The notes under the pieces are model-generated. The model worked only from the letters and a program-made list of their open reading frames with translations, was not told where the DNA came from and searched no databases. 7,119 bases of DNA from Actinomycetota bacterium (GTDB lineage: Bacteria; Actinomycetota; Actinomycetes; S36-B12; UBA5976), in assembly GCA_009702945.1 (NCBI GenBank), contig WLGZ01000047.1, forward strand, positions 1 to 7,119, read 5' to 3'. Below are positions 1 through 6,021 of the stretch, piece after piece. The first letter of the stretch is position 1. Every line of letters begins with the position of its first letter. The position numbers were made by a program, and so were the translations under genes.

Positions 1-1
1 A

Positions 2-427
2 ATGAGCAAGCAAATCGATCCACGTGGACCACGTTTTGGTGCTGCCATCACAACTGTTGTTCTAGCTGTAATTTTGCTGACCATTCCAACGAGCGTTGCA
101 ACAGTGCTGTTGGGAATTCAAACAGTCGTGTTTGCGCTGGGTGCCTTCGTTGGATTGCATGCTCAGCCGTACGGAATCATTTACCGCAAGTTGGTTTTGC
201 CGCGCATTGCAAAGCCAACAGCCTTAGAAGCAGTTGAGCCACCACAGTTTGCGCAGTTCGTTGGATTTTTGTTTGCAGCAACCGGTTTGATCGCACTTCT
301 TGCCGGCGCTGAACTAGTAGCAACGATTGCAGTTGGCTTTGCATTAGGTGCAGCGTTCTTGAATGCAGCATTCAATTTCTGCCTGGGCTGCGAAATGTAT
401 CTAATCGGCAAACGAATCTTTTCCTAA
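2..427 (+). CDS. DUF4395 family integral membrane protein
   Basis: A 141-residue hydrophobic protein with about four predicted membrane segments, near residues 12-28, 32-52, 84-101 and 104-126. The N-terminus (IDPRGPRFGA) and the C-terminal FCLGCE motif, a CxxC pair at Cys127/Cys130 at the end of the last helix, are as I recall the hallmarks of DUF4395. The ATG at base 2 gives a family-like N-terminus, so the gene is probably complete, but its ribosome site lies outside the window. It sits 32 bases before sseA on the same strand. In actinobacteria DUF4395 genes commonly accompany thioredoxin-like and rhodanese genes, so a role in membrane-linked thiol or sulfur handling is inferred. The biochemical function is not established. 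A thioredoxin-like gene may lie just upstream. Confidence 0.88.
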   Translation: MSKQIDPRGPRFGAAITTVVLAVILLTIPTSVATVLLGIQTVVFALGAFVGLHAQPYGIIYRKLVLPRIAKPTALEAVEPPQFAQFVGFLFAATGLIALLAGAELVATIAVGFALGAAFLNAAFNFCLGCEMYLIGKRIFS

Positions 428-447
428 CCAAACCAAACTTAAAAATA

Positions 448-454
448 AAAGGAG
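448..454 (+). promoter_or_regulatory. Shine-Dalgarno site of sseA
   Basis: AAAGGAG lies five bases before the ATG at 460. It is a strong site in an A-rich 32-base spacer and fixes the sseA start. The spacer shows no clear promoter, so sseA is probably co-transcribed with the DUF4395 gene. Confidence 0.75.
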
Positions 455-459
455 CAACA

Positions 460-1305
460 ATGAGTAACCAAGCACTAGTAGATGCCGAATGGGCACTGGC
501 GCACCTAGACGATGCAAAAGTAGTTTTCATCGAAGTAGATGAAGACACTGAGGCATACGCAGGCAATCACGTTAAGAATGCAATCGCACTTAATTGGAAG
601 ACCGACCTGCAAGATCCAGTTCGCCGTGACTTTGTAAACAAAGAACAGTTCGAGGCCTTGCTAAGTGCCAAGGGTGTTTCCAACGATGACACCGTTGTGC
701 TTTACGGCGGAAACAATAACTGGTTTGCTGCCTACGCATACTGGTACTTTAAGCTTTACGGTCATGGCGATGTTCGCTTACTTGATGGCGGACGCAAGAA
801 GTGGGAACTCGATGGCCGCGAATTAGTCAGCGAAGTTCCAAGTCGCGCTGCAACAAAGTACGTAGCTAAAGAACAGGATCGTTCAATCCGTGCTTTCCGC
901 GAAGATGTTCTAAAGGCAATCGGAACTCAGAACCTTGTTGATGTTCGTAGCCCGGATGAATACGCTGGTCGCTTGCTTGCACCAGCACACTTGCCACAAG
1001 AAGCTGCTCGCATCGGTGGACACATTCCAACGGCCGCAAACATTCCGTGGAGCAAGGCTGCAAATGAAGATGGTTCATTTAAGTCCATCGATGAACTAAA
1101 GGCGCTTTATGAAGGTGCCGGTGTGGATCTAAAGAAAGACACCATCGCTTATTGCCGAATCGGTGAGCGTTCCGCACACTCATGGTTTGTATTGCACGAG
1201 TTACTAGGTGTTAAGAACGTCAGTAATTATGACGGTTCATGGACTGAATACGGCTCACTTGTTGGCGTGCCAGTTGCTGTTGGCGACGAGCCAGGTTCTG
1301 CATGA
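460..1305 (+). CDS. sseA: Thiosulfate sulfurtransferase (tandem rhodanese)
   Basis: A 281-residue two-domain rhodanese, the usual length for the SseA/CysA2 group. The N-terminal, non-catalytic domain spans roughly residues 1-125 and has an LLDGG motif near 107-111. The C-terminal catalytic domain spans roughly 140-275 and includes LVDVRSPDEY near 159-168. The active-site loop CRIGERS starts at Cys232, the only cysteine in the protein, which would carry the persulfide. The enzyme transfers sulfane sulfur from thiosulfate or 3-mercaptopyruvate to cyanide or thiol acceptors in the cytoplasm. The CRIGERS loop is typical of the actinobacterial thiosulfate type; the true donor cannot be read from sequence. 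Its last four bases overlap the DUF1416 start (ATGA), a pairing like the mycobacterial cysA2-sseC2 pair. Confidence 0.95.
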   Translation: MSNQALVDAEWALAHLDDAKVVFIEVDEDTEAYAGNHVKNAIALNWKTDLQDPVRRDFVNKEQFEALLSAKGVSNDDTVVLYGGNNNWFAAYAYWYFKLYGHGDVRLLDGGRKKWELDGRELVSEVPSRAATKYVAKEQDRSIRAFREDVLKAIGTQNLVDVRSPDEYAGRLLAPAHLPQEAARIGGHIPTAANIPWSKAANEDGSFKSIDELKALYEGAGVDLKKDTIAYCRIGERSAHSWFVLHELLGVKNVSNYDGSWTEYGSLVGVPVAVGDEPGSA

Positions 1306-1607
1306 GTGGTTGCGGCGCAGTAGTTGGCGGCGTCTCTCTAGACAACGTTGACATTACTAATCAGGCAGTAATCCAAGGTGTGATCTCATCTGGAGACGTT
1401 CCGGCTTCGGTTGGCTATGCCCGCTTGCTCGATCGAAACGATGAGTTCGTAGCCGAAGTGCCAATCTCAAAGCAGGGGGAGTTTCGATTCTTCACAGTTG
1501 CTGGCGATTGGACTGTGGTTGCCTTGGTTCCGGGAGCGAATAGCCGGACCCCGGTTCAAGCCACAATCGGCAAGGTTCTTGACGTTGACATTGCAGTATC
1601 CAAATAG
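1302..1607 (+). CDS. DUF1416 (SseC-like) protein
   Basis: A 101-residue soluble protein of the DUF1416 family, which includes mycobacterial SseC. Recognisable parts are an N-terminal MSGCG with Cys4, a central YARLLDRNDEFVAEVP stretch near residues 39-54, and EFRFF near 60-64 followed by GDWTVVALVPG. This pattern resembles a small carboxypeptidase-regulatory-like beta-sandwich. The start is set by the ATGA overlap with sseA, which implies translational coupling and near-stoichiometric production with the sulfurtransferase. Function is unknown; a partner or acceptor role for SseA is inferred from the conserved pairing. The protein has no signal peptide. Confidence 0.9.
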   Translation: MSGCGAVVGGVSLDNVDITNQAVIQGVISSGDVPASVGYARLLDRNDEFVAEVPISKQGEFRFFTVAGDWTVVALVPGANSRTPVQATIGKVLDVDIAVSK

Positions 1608-1620
1608 TTCTAACTAAAAC

Positions 1621-1652
1621 AAAGGCTGGCTTTCACCCGAAAGCCAGCCTTT
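1621..1652. terminator. Bidirectional intrinsic terminator hairpin
   Basis: A perfect 14-bp inverted repeat (1621-1634 with 1639-1652) encloses an ACCC loop, between two convergent stop codons at 1607 and 1664. The stem core is GGCTGGC/GCCAGCC, flanked by A and T runs. On the minus strand the stem is followed by the T-rich tract TTTGTTTTAG; on the plus strand the tail is only TTTAACTTTG. It should therefore terminate the minus-strand gene best and the sseA operon reasonably. Confidence 0.9.
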
Positions 1653-1663
1653 AACTTTGAAAA

Positions 1664-2095
1664 CTATTTTCCTTCAGGAATCAAATTCATGTAGTCAACC
1701 TTGATACAGCGATCCATGACGACTTTCATGCCTGCATCTTGTGCCTGCTTTGCCACTTCGTCATTCACAATGCCTAGCTGCATCCACCAGGCCTTGCCTG
1801 CAGCAGAATCTGCAATAGCTGGGAACTCTGTTTCAAAAACTGTTGGCATGTCTTCGCCCTTGCGGAATACGTCGACGATGTCTGGGATTATTGGCAATTC
1901 AGCAAGTGATTTGTAAACACGTTGGCCCAACATTTCACCAGTCACCGTCGGGTTGATCAAGTACACATCCAAGTGAGTCTGTTCAATTAGGTAGGCAGCA
2001 ACCTGATGGCTTGCTCGTTCCGGGTTTCTTGAGACACCTATTACAGCCACTGAGGATGCCTCTTCAAGAATTGATTTGATTTCGGCGCTGTTCAT
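1664..2095 (-). CDS. CoA-binding protein, YccU/COG1832 family
   Basis: A 143-residue single-domain Rossmann-like protein of the CoA_binding_2 family. Features seen are VAVIGVSRNPERASH near residues 17-30 (the nucleotide-binding turn and helix), YLINPT near 45-50, a PDIVDVFRKGEDMP block near 71-84, WMQLGI near 104-109, and a C-terminal MDRCIKVDYMNL near 127-138 with Cys130. The length is normal for the family. The start at 2095 is supported by a strong GAGGAG site at 2104-2109, eight bases upstream. Members resemble the CoA-binding domain of succinyl-CoA synthetase alpha but lack its ligase parts; the physiological role is not known. The gene is convergent with the sse operon and divergent from the nitrobindin operon. 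Confidence 0.93.
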   Translation of the reverse strand: MNSAEIKSILEEASSVAVIGVSRNPERASHQVAAYLIEQTHLDVYLINPTVTGEMLGQRVYKSLAELPIIPDIVDVFRKGEDMPTVFETEFPAIADSAAGKAWWMQLGIVNDEVAKQAQDAGMKVVMDRCIKVDYMNLIPEGK

Positions 2096-2120
2096 GTTGG
2101 TTACTCCTCGGCTTGGCTAC

Positions 2121-2148
2121 TTACCTGACAATACTGGGCGGATAGACT
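2121..2148 (+). promoter_or_regulatory. Candidate leaderless promoter of the nitrobindin operon
   Basis: TAGACT at 2143-2148 fits the TAnnnT pattern of actinobacterial -10 elements. It ends six bases before the A of the ATG at 2155, the spacing expected if transcription starts on the start codon itself. A weak -35-like TTACCT at 2121-2126 lies 16 bases upstream. No Shine-Dalgarno site precedes the ATG, which agrees with a leaderless transcript. The minus-strand CoA-binding gene must be transcribed from the same 59-base gap. Confidence 0.4.
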
Positions 2149-2154
2149 GGATAC

Positions 2155-2256
2155 ATGGCTGAGACGTTCTATACCGGATTACTGGTTGTGGCTTCACTTT
2201 CCATCACTGGGTATGCGTCTTACATGGTCTACAAACTTTTTAAGGGTCAAGCATGA
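2155..2256 (+). CDS. Single-TM microprotein, 33 residues
   Basis: A short open frame starts with ATG at 2155 and ends in a TGA that overlaps the nitrobindin ATG (ATGA at 2253-2256). The product has a hydrophobic segment at about residues 6-27, with small and aromatic residues, followed by a basic tail ending KLFKGQA. This suggests an N-out, C-in membrane microprotein by the positive-inside rule. Support for its reality comes from the exact overlap with the next gene, the plausible leaderless promoter directly before it, and the well-formed TM-plus-basic-tail pattern. I do not recognise a named family. It could anchor or regulate a partner, or serve mainly to couple translation of nitrobindin. 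Confidence 0.65.
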   Translation: MAETFYTGLLVVASLSITGYASYMVYKLFKGQA

Positions 2257-2777
2257 GCACCAAACTGCATCCGGACTTAGCTCCGTTGTCTTGGCTAGTT
2301 GGCACGTGGGTTGGCGTAGGCGTCGTTGGCTATCCAAGCATGGAATCTGATATTCAAGTTGGCCAGGAACTAAGTATTCACTCTGACGGCCGGCCATTTT
2401 TGATTCACTGGTCGCGCACTTGGGAACTTGATGATGAGGGTGAACGAGTTCGCCCGCTTGCTTTGGAAAGTGGATTCTGGCGCCCACGACCAGACAATGA
2501 AGTTGAATTACTTCTGGCCCATCCAACTGGATTCCTAGAATCTTGGTTTGGCAAAGTCACAATTACAGGTTTAGAAAATGCTCAGATCACTGGTGCTCGA
2601 GTTGAGTTAAAGACTGACGCAGTATTGCGCACAGCATCGGCAAAGCAAGTTGATTCTGGTGAACGCATTTACGGATTGGTCGACGGCAACATCGGTTGGG
2701 TTTATGACATGGCTGCTGAAGGTCATGCCATGAAATCTCACGCTTCATTCCATCTAACAAAGGCAATGACACCATGA
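2253..2777 (+). CDS. Nitrobindin-like heme-binding beta-barrel protein (FABP/DUF1794)
   Basis: A 174-residue nitrobindin homologue. The family signature GxWxGxG is present as GTWVGVG at residues 17-23, followed by GYP at 26-28. The strand EVELLLAHPTGFLE near 83-96 closely resembles mycobacterial Rv2717c. The C-terminal MKSHASFHL places His163 at the position of the proximal heme ligand as I recall it from Rv2717c. Nitrobindins are small ten-stranded barrels that hold ferric heme, bind NO and can isomerise peroxynitrite to nitrate. The start is fixed by the ATGA overlap with the microprotein; the 3' end overlaps the Fur-family gene in the same way. The coupling suggests co-regulation with metal or oxidative-stress sensing. 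Confidence 0.92.
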   Translation: MSTKLHPDLAPLSWLVGTWVGVGVVGYPSMESDIQVGQELSIHSDGRPFLIHWSRTWELDDEGERVRPLALESGFWRPRPDNEVELLLAHPTGFLESWFGKVTITGLENAQITGARVELKTDAVLRTASAKQVDSGERIYGLVDGNIGWVYDMAAEGHAMKSHASFHLTKAMTP

Positions 2778-3202
2778 GCAACGAATGGGATGACGTCTTA
2801 CGCGATCAGGGCTATCGAATCACCCCGCAACGCCAGTTAGTGCTTGAAGCCGTTAACACCTTGGGTCACGCAACTCCTGAAGAACTTCTGTCTGAGGTTC
2901 AAAAGACTGCTGCTGCTGTAAATCTTTCAACGATTTATCGAACCCTAGAAGTTCTAGAACAAGTTGGTTTGGTGACTCATGCCCACATTGGTCACGGCGC
3001 ACCGACATATCATTCCGTCGATAACGATGCCCATATCCACTTAGTTTGTGACACTTGCCAGGGAGTGCAATCGATTCCGGCAGACGCTGCGGAACTATTT
3101 GTGCAGATGCTGCGCGAGAAAGCTGGATTTGAGACGGACGTGGCCCACGTTTCGGTTCATGGTCAGTGCGCATCCTGCATGGATCGCCAAAAGCTGATTT
3201 AG
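2774..3202 (+). CDS. Fur-family metalloregulator, possibly Nur-like
   Basis: A 142-residue Fur-family repressor. It has an N-terminal winged helix (YRITPQRQLVLEAV near residues 14-27 and recognition region NLSTIYRTLEVLEQVGLV near 50-67) and a C-terminal dimerisation domain. Both CxxC zinc pairs are present (Cys92/Cys95 and Cys132/Cys135). Candidate sensing histidines are His32, His69, His71, His74, His87, His89, His125 and His129. Three of these (69, 71, 125) line up, with a shift of one, with the Ni-site histidines I recall for Streptomyces Nur (70, 72, 126). Nur is also, from memory, encoded beside a nitrobindin gene. It probably represses metal uptake or stress genes with Ni or Fe as corepressor. 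The start lies in an ATGA overlap. Confidence 0.92.
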   Translation: MSNEWDDVLRDQGYRITPQRQLVLEAVNTLGHATPEELLSEVQKTAAAVNLSTIYRTLEVLEQVGLVTHAHIGHGAPTYHSVDNDAHIHLVCDTCQGVQSIPADAAELFVQMLREKAGFETDVAHVSVHGQCASCMDRQKLI

Positions 3203-3253
3203 CCCTTAGCAATAAAGGTTTCCAGTACGCATTAACTGCGAGAGAATGTTGTT

Positions 3254-4231
3254 ATGACCGCTATTCCGCACATGGATGACACCAGCATTGATGCTGGTGT
3301 GCCCTGGCATTTCGGAGAGCCTTTCAAGGAACAGCGTGAGTTAGTTGCTGGACGTGGGCGAGTAGATCTTTCGCATCGCGGGGTAGTGACTGTTACTGGT
3401 CCCGATCGCAAGTCTTGGATGCATTCCATCACCACTCAAGACTTTGAATCTCCAGTTGCACATCTAACTTCTTTGATTTTGTCGCCACACGGTCACATTG
3501 AACATGACATTCACGTAGCTGAACATAACGACACCATTTGGATCAGTTGTGAGCCAGGAACTGTCAATGACTTAATCAACTATGTAGAGTCCATGAAGTT
3601 CATGCTTCGAGTAGAAGTTAAAGACTTATCTGATGAAATTGCAATCGTTGGCGCACCTGGCTGGATTGAATCTGACAAGTATCCGGTTTGGCATTCATCT
3701 GAAGCTTTCGTAAACGGCTCGTCAGCCAGTGATAAGTATGTGGCAACCCGTCCGGCTGATTGGAAAGTCAGTGAACTATTTGTGCCACGTGCTGACCTCG
3801 AAGAAGTTTTGAATCAAGAAACTCAAGTTGGAACTTGGGCTTGGGAAGCACATCGAATTCGCGCAGGTGTTCCGCGCCTTAACTTTGAAACTGATCACAA
3901 GACAATCCCGCATGAAGTTGGTTTGATTGGTTCATCAGTTCACTTGAACAAGGGTTGCTATCGCGGCCAAGAGACAGTTGCTCGGGTTTATAACTTGGGC
4001 AAGCCACCGCGTCGCATAGTCCAGCTCGAACTAGATGGTTCGACTAACGACCTGCCAGCAATTGGTGATGCAGTTTTGCTAGATGGCAAAGAAGTTGGGC
4101 GAGTAACTTCGGTGACCCAGGATTACGAAAGTGGTCCGCTGGCCCTGGCTGTAATTAAGCGCTCGGTTCCAACGGACGCAGTTCTAACAGCTGGCACAGT
4201 TGCTGCTAGCCAAACCGTAATTGTTGAATAA
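3254..4231 (+). CDS. ygfZ: Folate-binding protein YgfZ (GCV_T-like, Fe-S cluster maintenance)
   Basis: A 325-residue protein of the YgfZ/IBA57 family, related to the T-protein of glycine cleavage. The signature KGCYRGQE is at residues 233-240 with its essential cysteine Cys235, followed by TVARVYNLGKPPRR. Earlier blocks include RGRVDLSHRGVVTVTGPDR near 34-52 and the EAHRIRAGVPR segment near 198-208. The family binds tetrahydrofolate and supports assembly or repair of certain Fe-S enzymes, such as MiaB and other radical-SAM proteins. The chosen ATG follows a weak GAGAGAA site at 3240-3246; Met7 at 3272 is an alternative. It follows the regulator by 51 bases on the same strand and is probably in the same transcription unit or under its own weak promoter. 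Confidence 0.94.
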   Translation: MTAIPHMDDTSIDAGVPWHFGEPFKEQRELVAGRGRVDLSHRGVVTVTGPDRKSWMHSITTQDFESPVAHLTSLILSPHGHIEHDIHVAEHNDTIWISCEPGTVNDLINYVESMKFMLRVEVKDLSDEIAIVGAPGWIESDKYPVWHSSEAFVNGSSASDKYVATRPADWKVSELFVPRADLEEVLNQETQVGTWAWEAHRIRAGVPRLNFETDHKTIPHEVGLIGSSVHLNKGCYRGQETVARVYNLGKPPRRIVQLELDGSTNDLPAIGDAVLLDGKEVGRVTSVTQDYESGPLALAVIKRSVPTDAVLTAGTVAASQTVIVE

Positions 4232-4287
4232 CTTTTTTAGTTAAAACCAGAATGCCTTACTTGATTTGCTGATTAACTTTTCTTGTC

Positions 4288-4293
4288 GAAAGG
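4288..4293 (+). promoter_or_regulatory. Shine-Dalgarno site fixing the GTG start of the P450
   Basis: GAAAGG lies six bases before the GTG at 4300 and separates from it by a run of T. This supports GTG as the start codon. The rest of the 68-base gap from 4232 is T/A-rich, and I found no convincing terminator or promoter in it. Confidence 0.65.
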
Positions 4294-4299
4294 TTTTTT

Positions 4300-5478
4300 G
4301 TGACTACATTTGCTGAGTCGATTACGGTTGCTGATCTGGATCGTGATCCGTACCCGATTTATGCCAGGTTAAGAAAAGAAGCGCCAGTAGCTTATGTGCC
4401 GGCAGTAAACCTTTGGCTAGTAACTCGAGCCGAAGATGTGGAATTTGTAACTACCCATCCGGATTTGTTTACTGCACAAGTTAGCGACTCGACACTTGAC
4501 CGTTCATTTAAAGGCAAGAGCCTGCTCACCATGGATGGTGAAGAACATCTAAATATGCGCAAGAGCCTCGATAGCAAGTATCGGCCACGAACTGTTTCCA
4601 CATACATTGATGATTTAGTTACTCCCATTGCAAAAAAGCAGCTTTCGGAAATCGTTTCAAATGATCGTCGTGAGTTAGTTGCCTCATATTTTGAACCAAT
4701 TTCAGTTCTAGGATTAGGTGCCGTATTGGGGCTTGGGCATCTAAGTGCAGAAACTATGCAGCATTGGTTTCATGGTCTGGCTATGGGCGCTACCAATTTT
4801 GAACGAGACCCAGAAAAGCAAAAGATCTCAGATGCTGTTGAAGCAGAAATGAATGACGAGCTTTTGCCAATCATGGAGCGATTGCTAAAGACTCCAGATG
4901 ATTCAACGATGTCCCATATGTTGCATTCAGGCATGGCGCCAGGCGAGCATCGAACTGCGGAATATGTCCTGCCAACTCTCAAGCTCACAATTTTGGGTGG
5001 CATGCAAGAGCCAGGACATGGAGCCGCGGCAACATTTTTTGCGCTCGCAAATATCCCTGGTGCATTTGATCGACTTCGAGAGAATCCTGACCTTTGGGAT
5101 GATGTGATCCAAGAGGGTTTGCGTTGGATTGCTCCGATTGGAACTCAGACTCGCCAAACCACGCAGGATGTGGAGTTGGGTGGAGTTGTTATTCCGGCTG
5201 GCTCAGCCGTTGCCGCAGTGGTGGCAAGTGCATCACGAGATGAAACAGTTTTCTCCGACCCAGATAAGTTCGACATGGATCGACCACGTCAATCCAATGC
5301 ATCATTTGGGTATGGTCCTCATTTTTGTGCCGGGCATGCATTCGCTCGTGGCTTGGAGCGGATTTCACTTCAGGTTCTAATTGAAGGCTTGCCAAACATT
5401 TCACTGCAAAACAGTAATGAAGTTGAGTTTGCTGGCTGGGAATTCCGAGCGCCAACTGCGTTACATGCGAGTTGGTAG
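4300..5478 (+). CDS. Cytochrome P450, GcoA/CYP255-like (aromatic O-demethylase type)
   Basis: A complete 392-residue soluble P450 with no membrane anchor. Landmarks: C-helix HxxxR at His83-Arg87, I-helix GGMQEPGHG at 233-241, K-helix ExxR at Glu272-Arg275, and heme-loop FGYGPHFCAG at 336-345 with proximal Cys343. The I-helix has Pro238 where most P450s have the conserved Thr. That QEPGHG block, the YIDDLVTPIA segment at 102-111, the EPISVLGLG segment and the C-terminal GWEFRAPTALH all match my memory of Amycolatopsis GcoA (CYP255A2), which O-demethylates guaiacol with reductase GcoB. Aligning by eye, GcoA Phe75 and Phe395 are kept as Phe70 and Phe382, Phe169 becomes Ala164, Ala295 becomes Gln283, and Gly245 is Gly233. 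The substrate is probably an aromatic ether but unproven. No GcoB-like gene is visible nearby. Confidence 0.93.
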   Translation: MTTFAESITVADLDRDPYPIYARLRKEAPVAYVPAVNLWLVTRAEDVEFVTTHPDLFTAQVSDSTLDRSFKGKSLLTMDGEEHLNMRKSLDSKYRPRTVSTYIDDLVTPIAKKQLSEIVSNDRRELVASYFEPISVLGLGAVLGLGHLSAETMQHWFHGLAMGATNFERDPEKQKISDAVEAEMNDELLPIMERLLKTPDDSTMSHMLHSGMAPGEHRTAEYVLPTLKLTILGGMQEPGHGAAATFFALANIPGAFDRLRENPDLWDDVIQEGLRWIAPIGTQTRQTTQDVELGGVVIPAGSAVAAVVASASRDETVFSDPDKFDMDRPRQSNASFGYGPHFCAGHAFARGLERISLQVLIEGLPNISLQNSNEVEFAGWEFRAPTALHASW

Positions 5479-5949
5479 TTAAACCTCAAGCGTGACAGTC
5501 ATTGGGCCGTCACAAACTGCACTAATTCGCATATCCGCTCCGAACTTTCCAGTTTCAACCTGAGCACCAAGATCTCGTAAAGCCCGAACTACGTTTTCAA
5601 CTAGCGGCTCAGCTTGGGGACCACGCGCTGCTTGTTGCCAAGTCGGGCGGCGGCCATTCGAGGTGTCAGCGAAGAGCGTGAATTGGCTGATAGCCAAGAT
5701 TGGCAAGCTAGCGTCGGCCGCGGCTACTTCAACAGAATCTGAGTTAACAGATTTACCAGCTGCTTTCAAGGCTGCAGATTCGAAGATTCGTAGCTTCCAA
5801 ATCTTGTCTGCCAGAACCGCACACTTGCTTTCATCGTCATCGACGCTTACGCCAATCAGGACAAGTAGTCCCGGACCGTCAAAGGCACCAATAGTTTGGC
5901 CTTCGACAACAACACTGGCACCATCAACTCTTTGAACAACTGCACGCAT
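5479..5949 (-). CDS. dtd: D-aminoacyl-tRNA deacylase
   Basis: A 156-residue DTD enzyme. It removes D-amino acids, and glycine from mischarged tRNA-Ala, as a homodimer in the cytoplasm. The canonical N-terminus MRAVVQRV sets the start at 5949; an upstream in-frame codon at 6003 would add 18 residues that do not fit the family. The catalytic SQFT motif is at 88-91, GRRPTWQQAARGPQAEPL near 99-116, and the cross-subunit Gly-Pro motif is in DGPMT (Gly148-Pro149). No Shine-Dalgarno site is clear before the start; CAGAAT 12 to 7 bases upstream could be a -10 of a leaderless transcript. Its TAA stop directly abuts the TAG stop of the convergent P450. Confidence 0.95.
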   Translation of the reverse strand: MRAVVQRVDGASVVVEGQTIGAFDGPGLLVLIGVSVDDDESKCAVLADKIWKLRIFESAALKAAGKSVNSDSVEVAAADASLPILAISQFTLFADTSNGRRPTWQQAARGPQAEPLVENVVRALRDLGAQVETGKFGADMRISAVCDGPMTVTLEV

Positions 5950-5958
5950 ACTGACATT

Positions 5959-5978
5959 CTGCCGTGCTTTAACGGCAG
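5959..5978. repeat. Inverted repeat in divergent dtd/asparaginase gap
   Basis: CTGCCGT (5959-5965) and ACGGCAG (5972-5978) form a perfect 7-bp inverted repeat with a 6-base spacer. It lies ten bases upstream of the dtd start and about 43 bases before the asparaginase GTG. It could be an operator for a dimeric regulator or a hairpin in the dtd leader. It lacks a T-run, so it is not an intrinsic terminator. Confidence 0.5.
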
Positions 5979-6021
5979 TTCGCATTAGGTGTCCAATACT
6001 CAAACGTGGAACTATAGGGGA

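Noticed and set aside
2853..3212. Minus-strand 119-residue frame over the Fur-family gene
   Set aside because: It is a shadow of a well-recognised gene, with low-complexity basic composition and no known motif.
4233..4247. T-run and TTTTA-GT-TAAAA dyad after ygfZ as a terminator
   Set aside because: The stem is five A/T pairs with a 2-base loop, too weak for an intrinsic terminator.
5663..5935. Plus-strand 90-residue frame inside dtd
   Set aside because: It is antisense to conserved dtd sequence, rich in Ser/Thr/Ala as shadow frames often are, with no start signals.
5950..6003. Longer dtd frame starting at 6003 with 18 extra N-terminal residues
   Set aside because: The DTD family begins at MRAVVQRV; the extension covers the inverted repeat and control region and has no family support.
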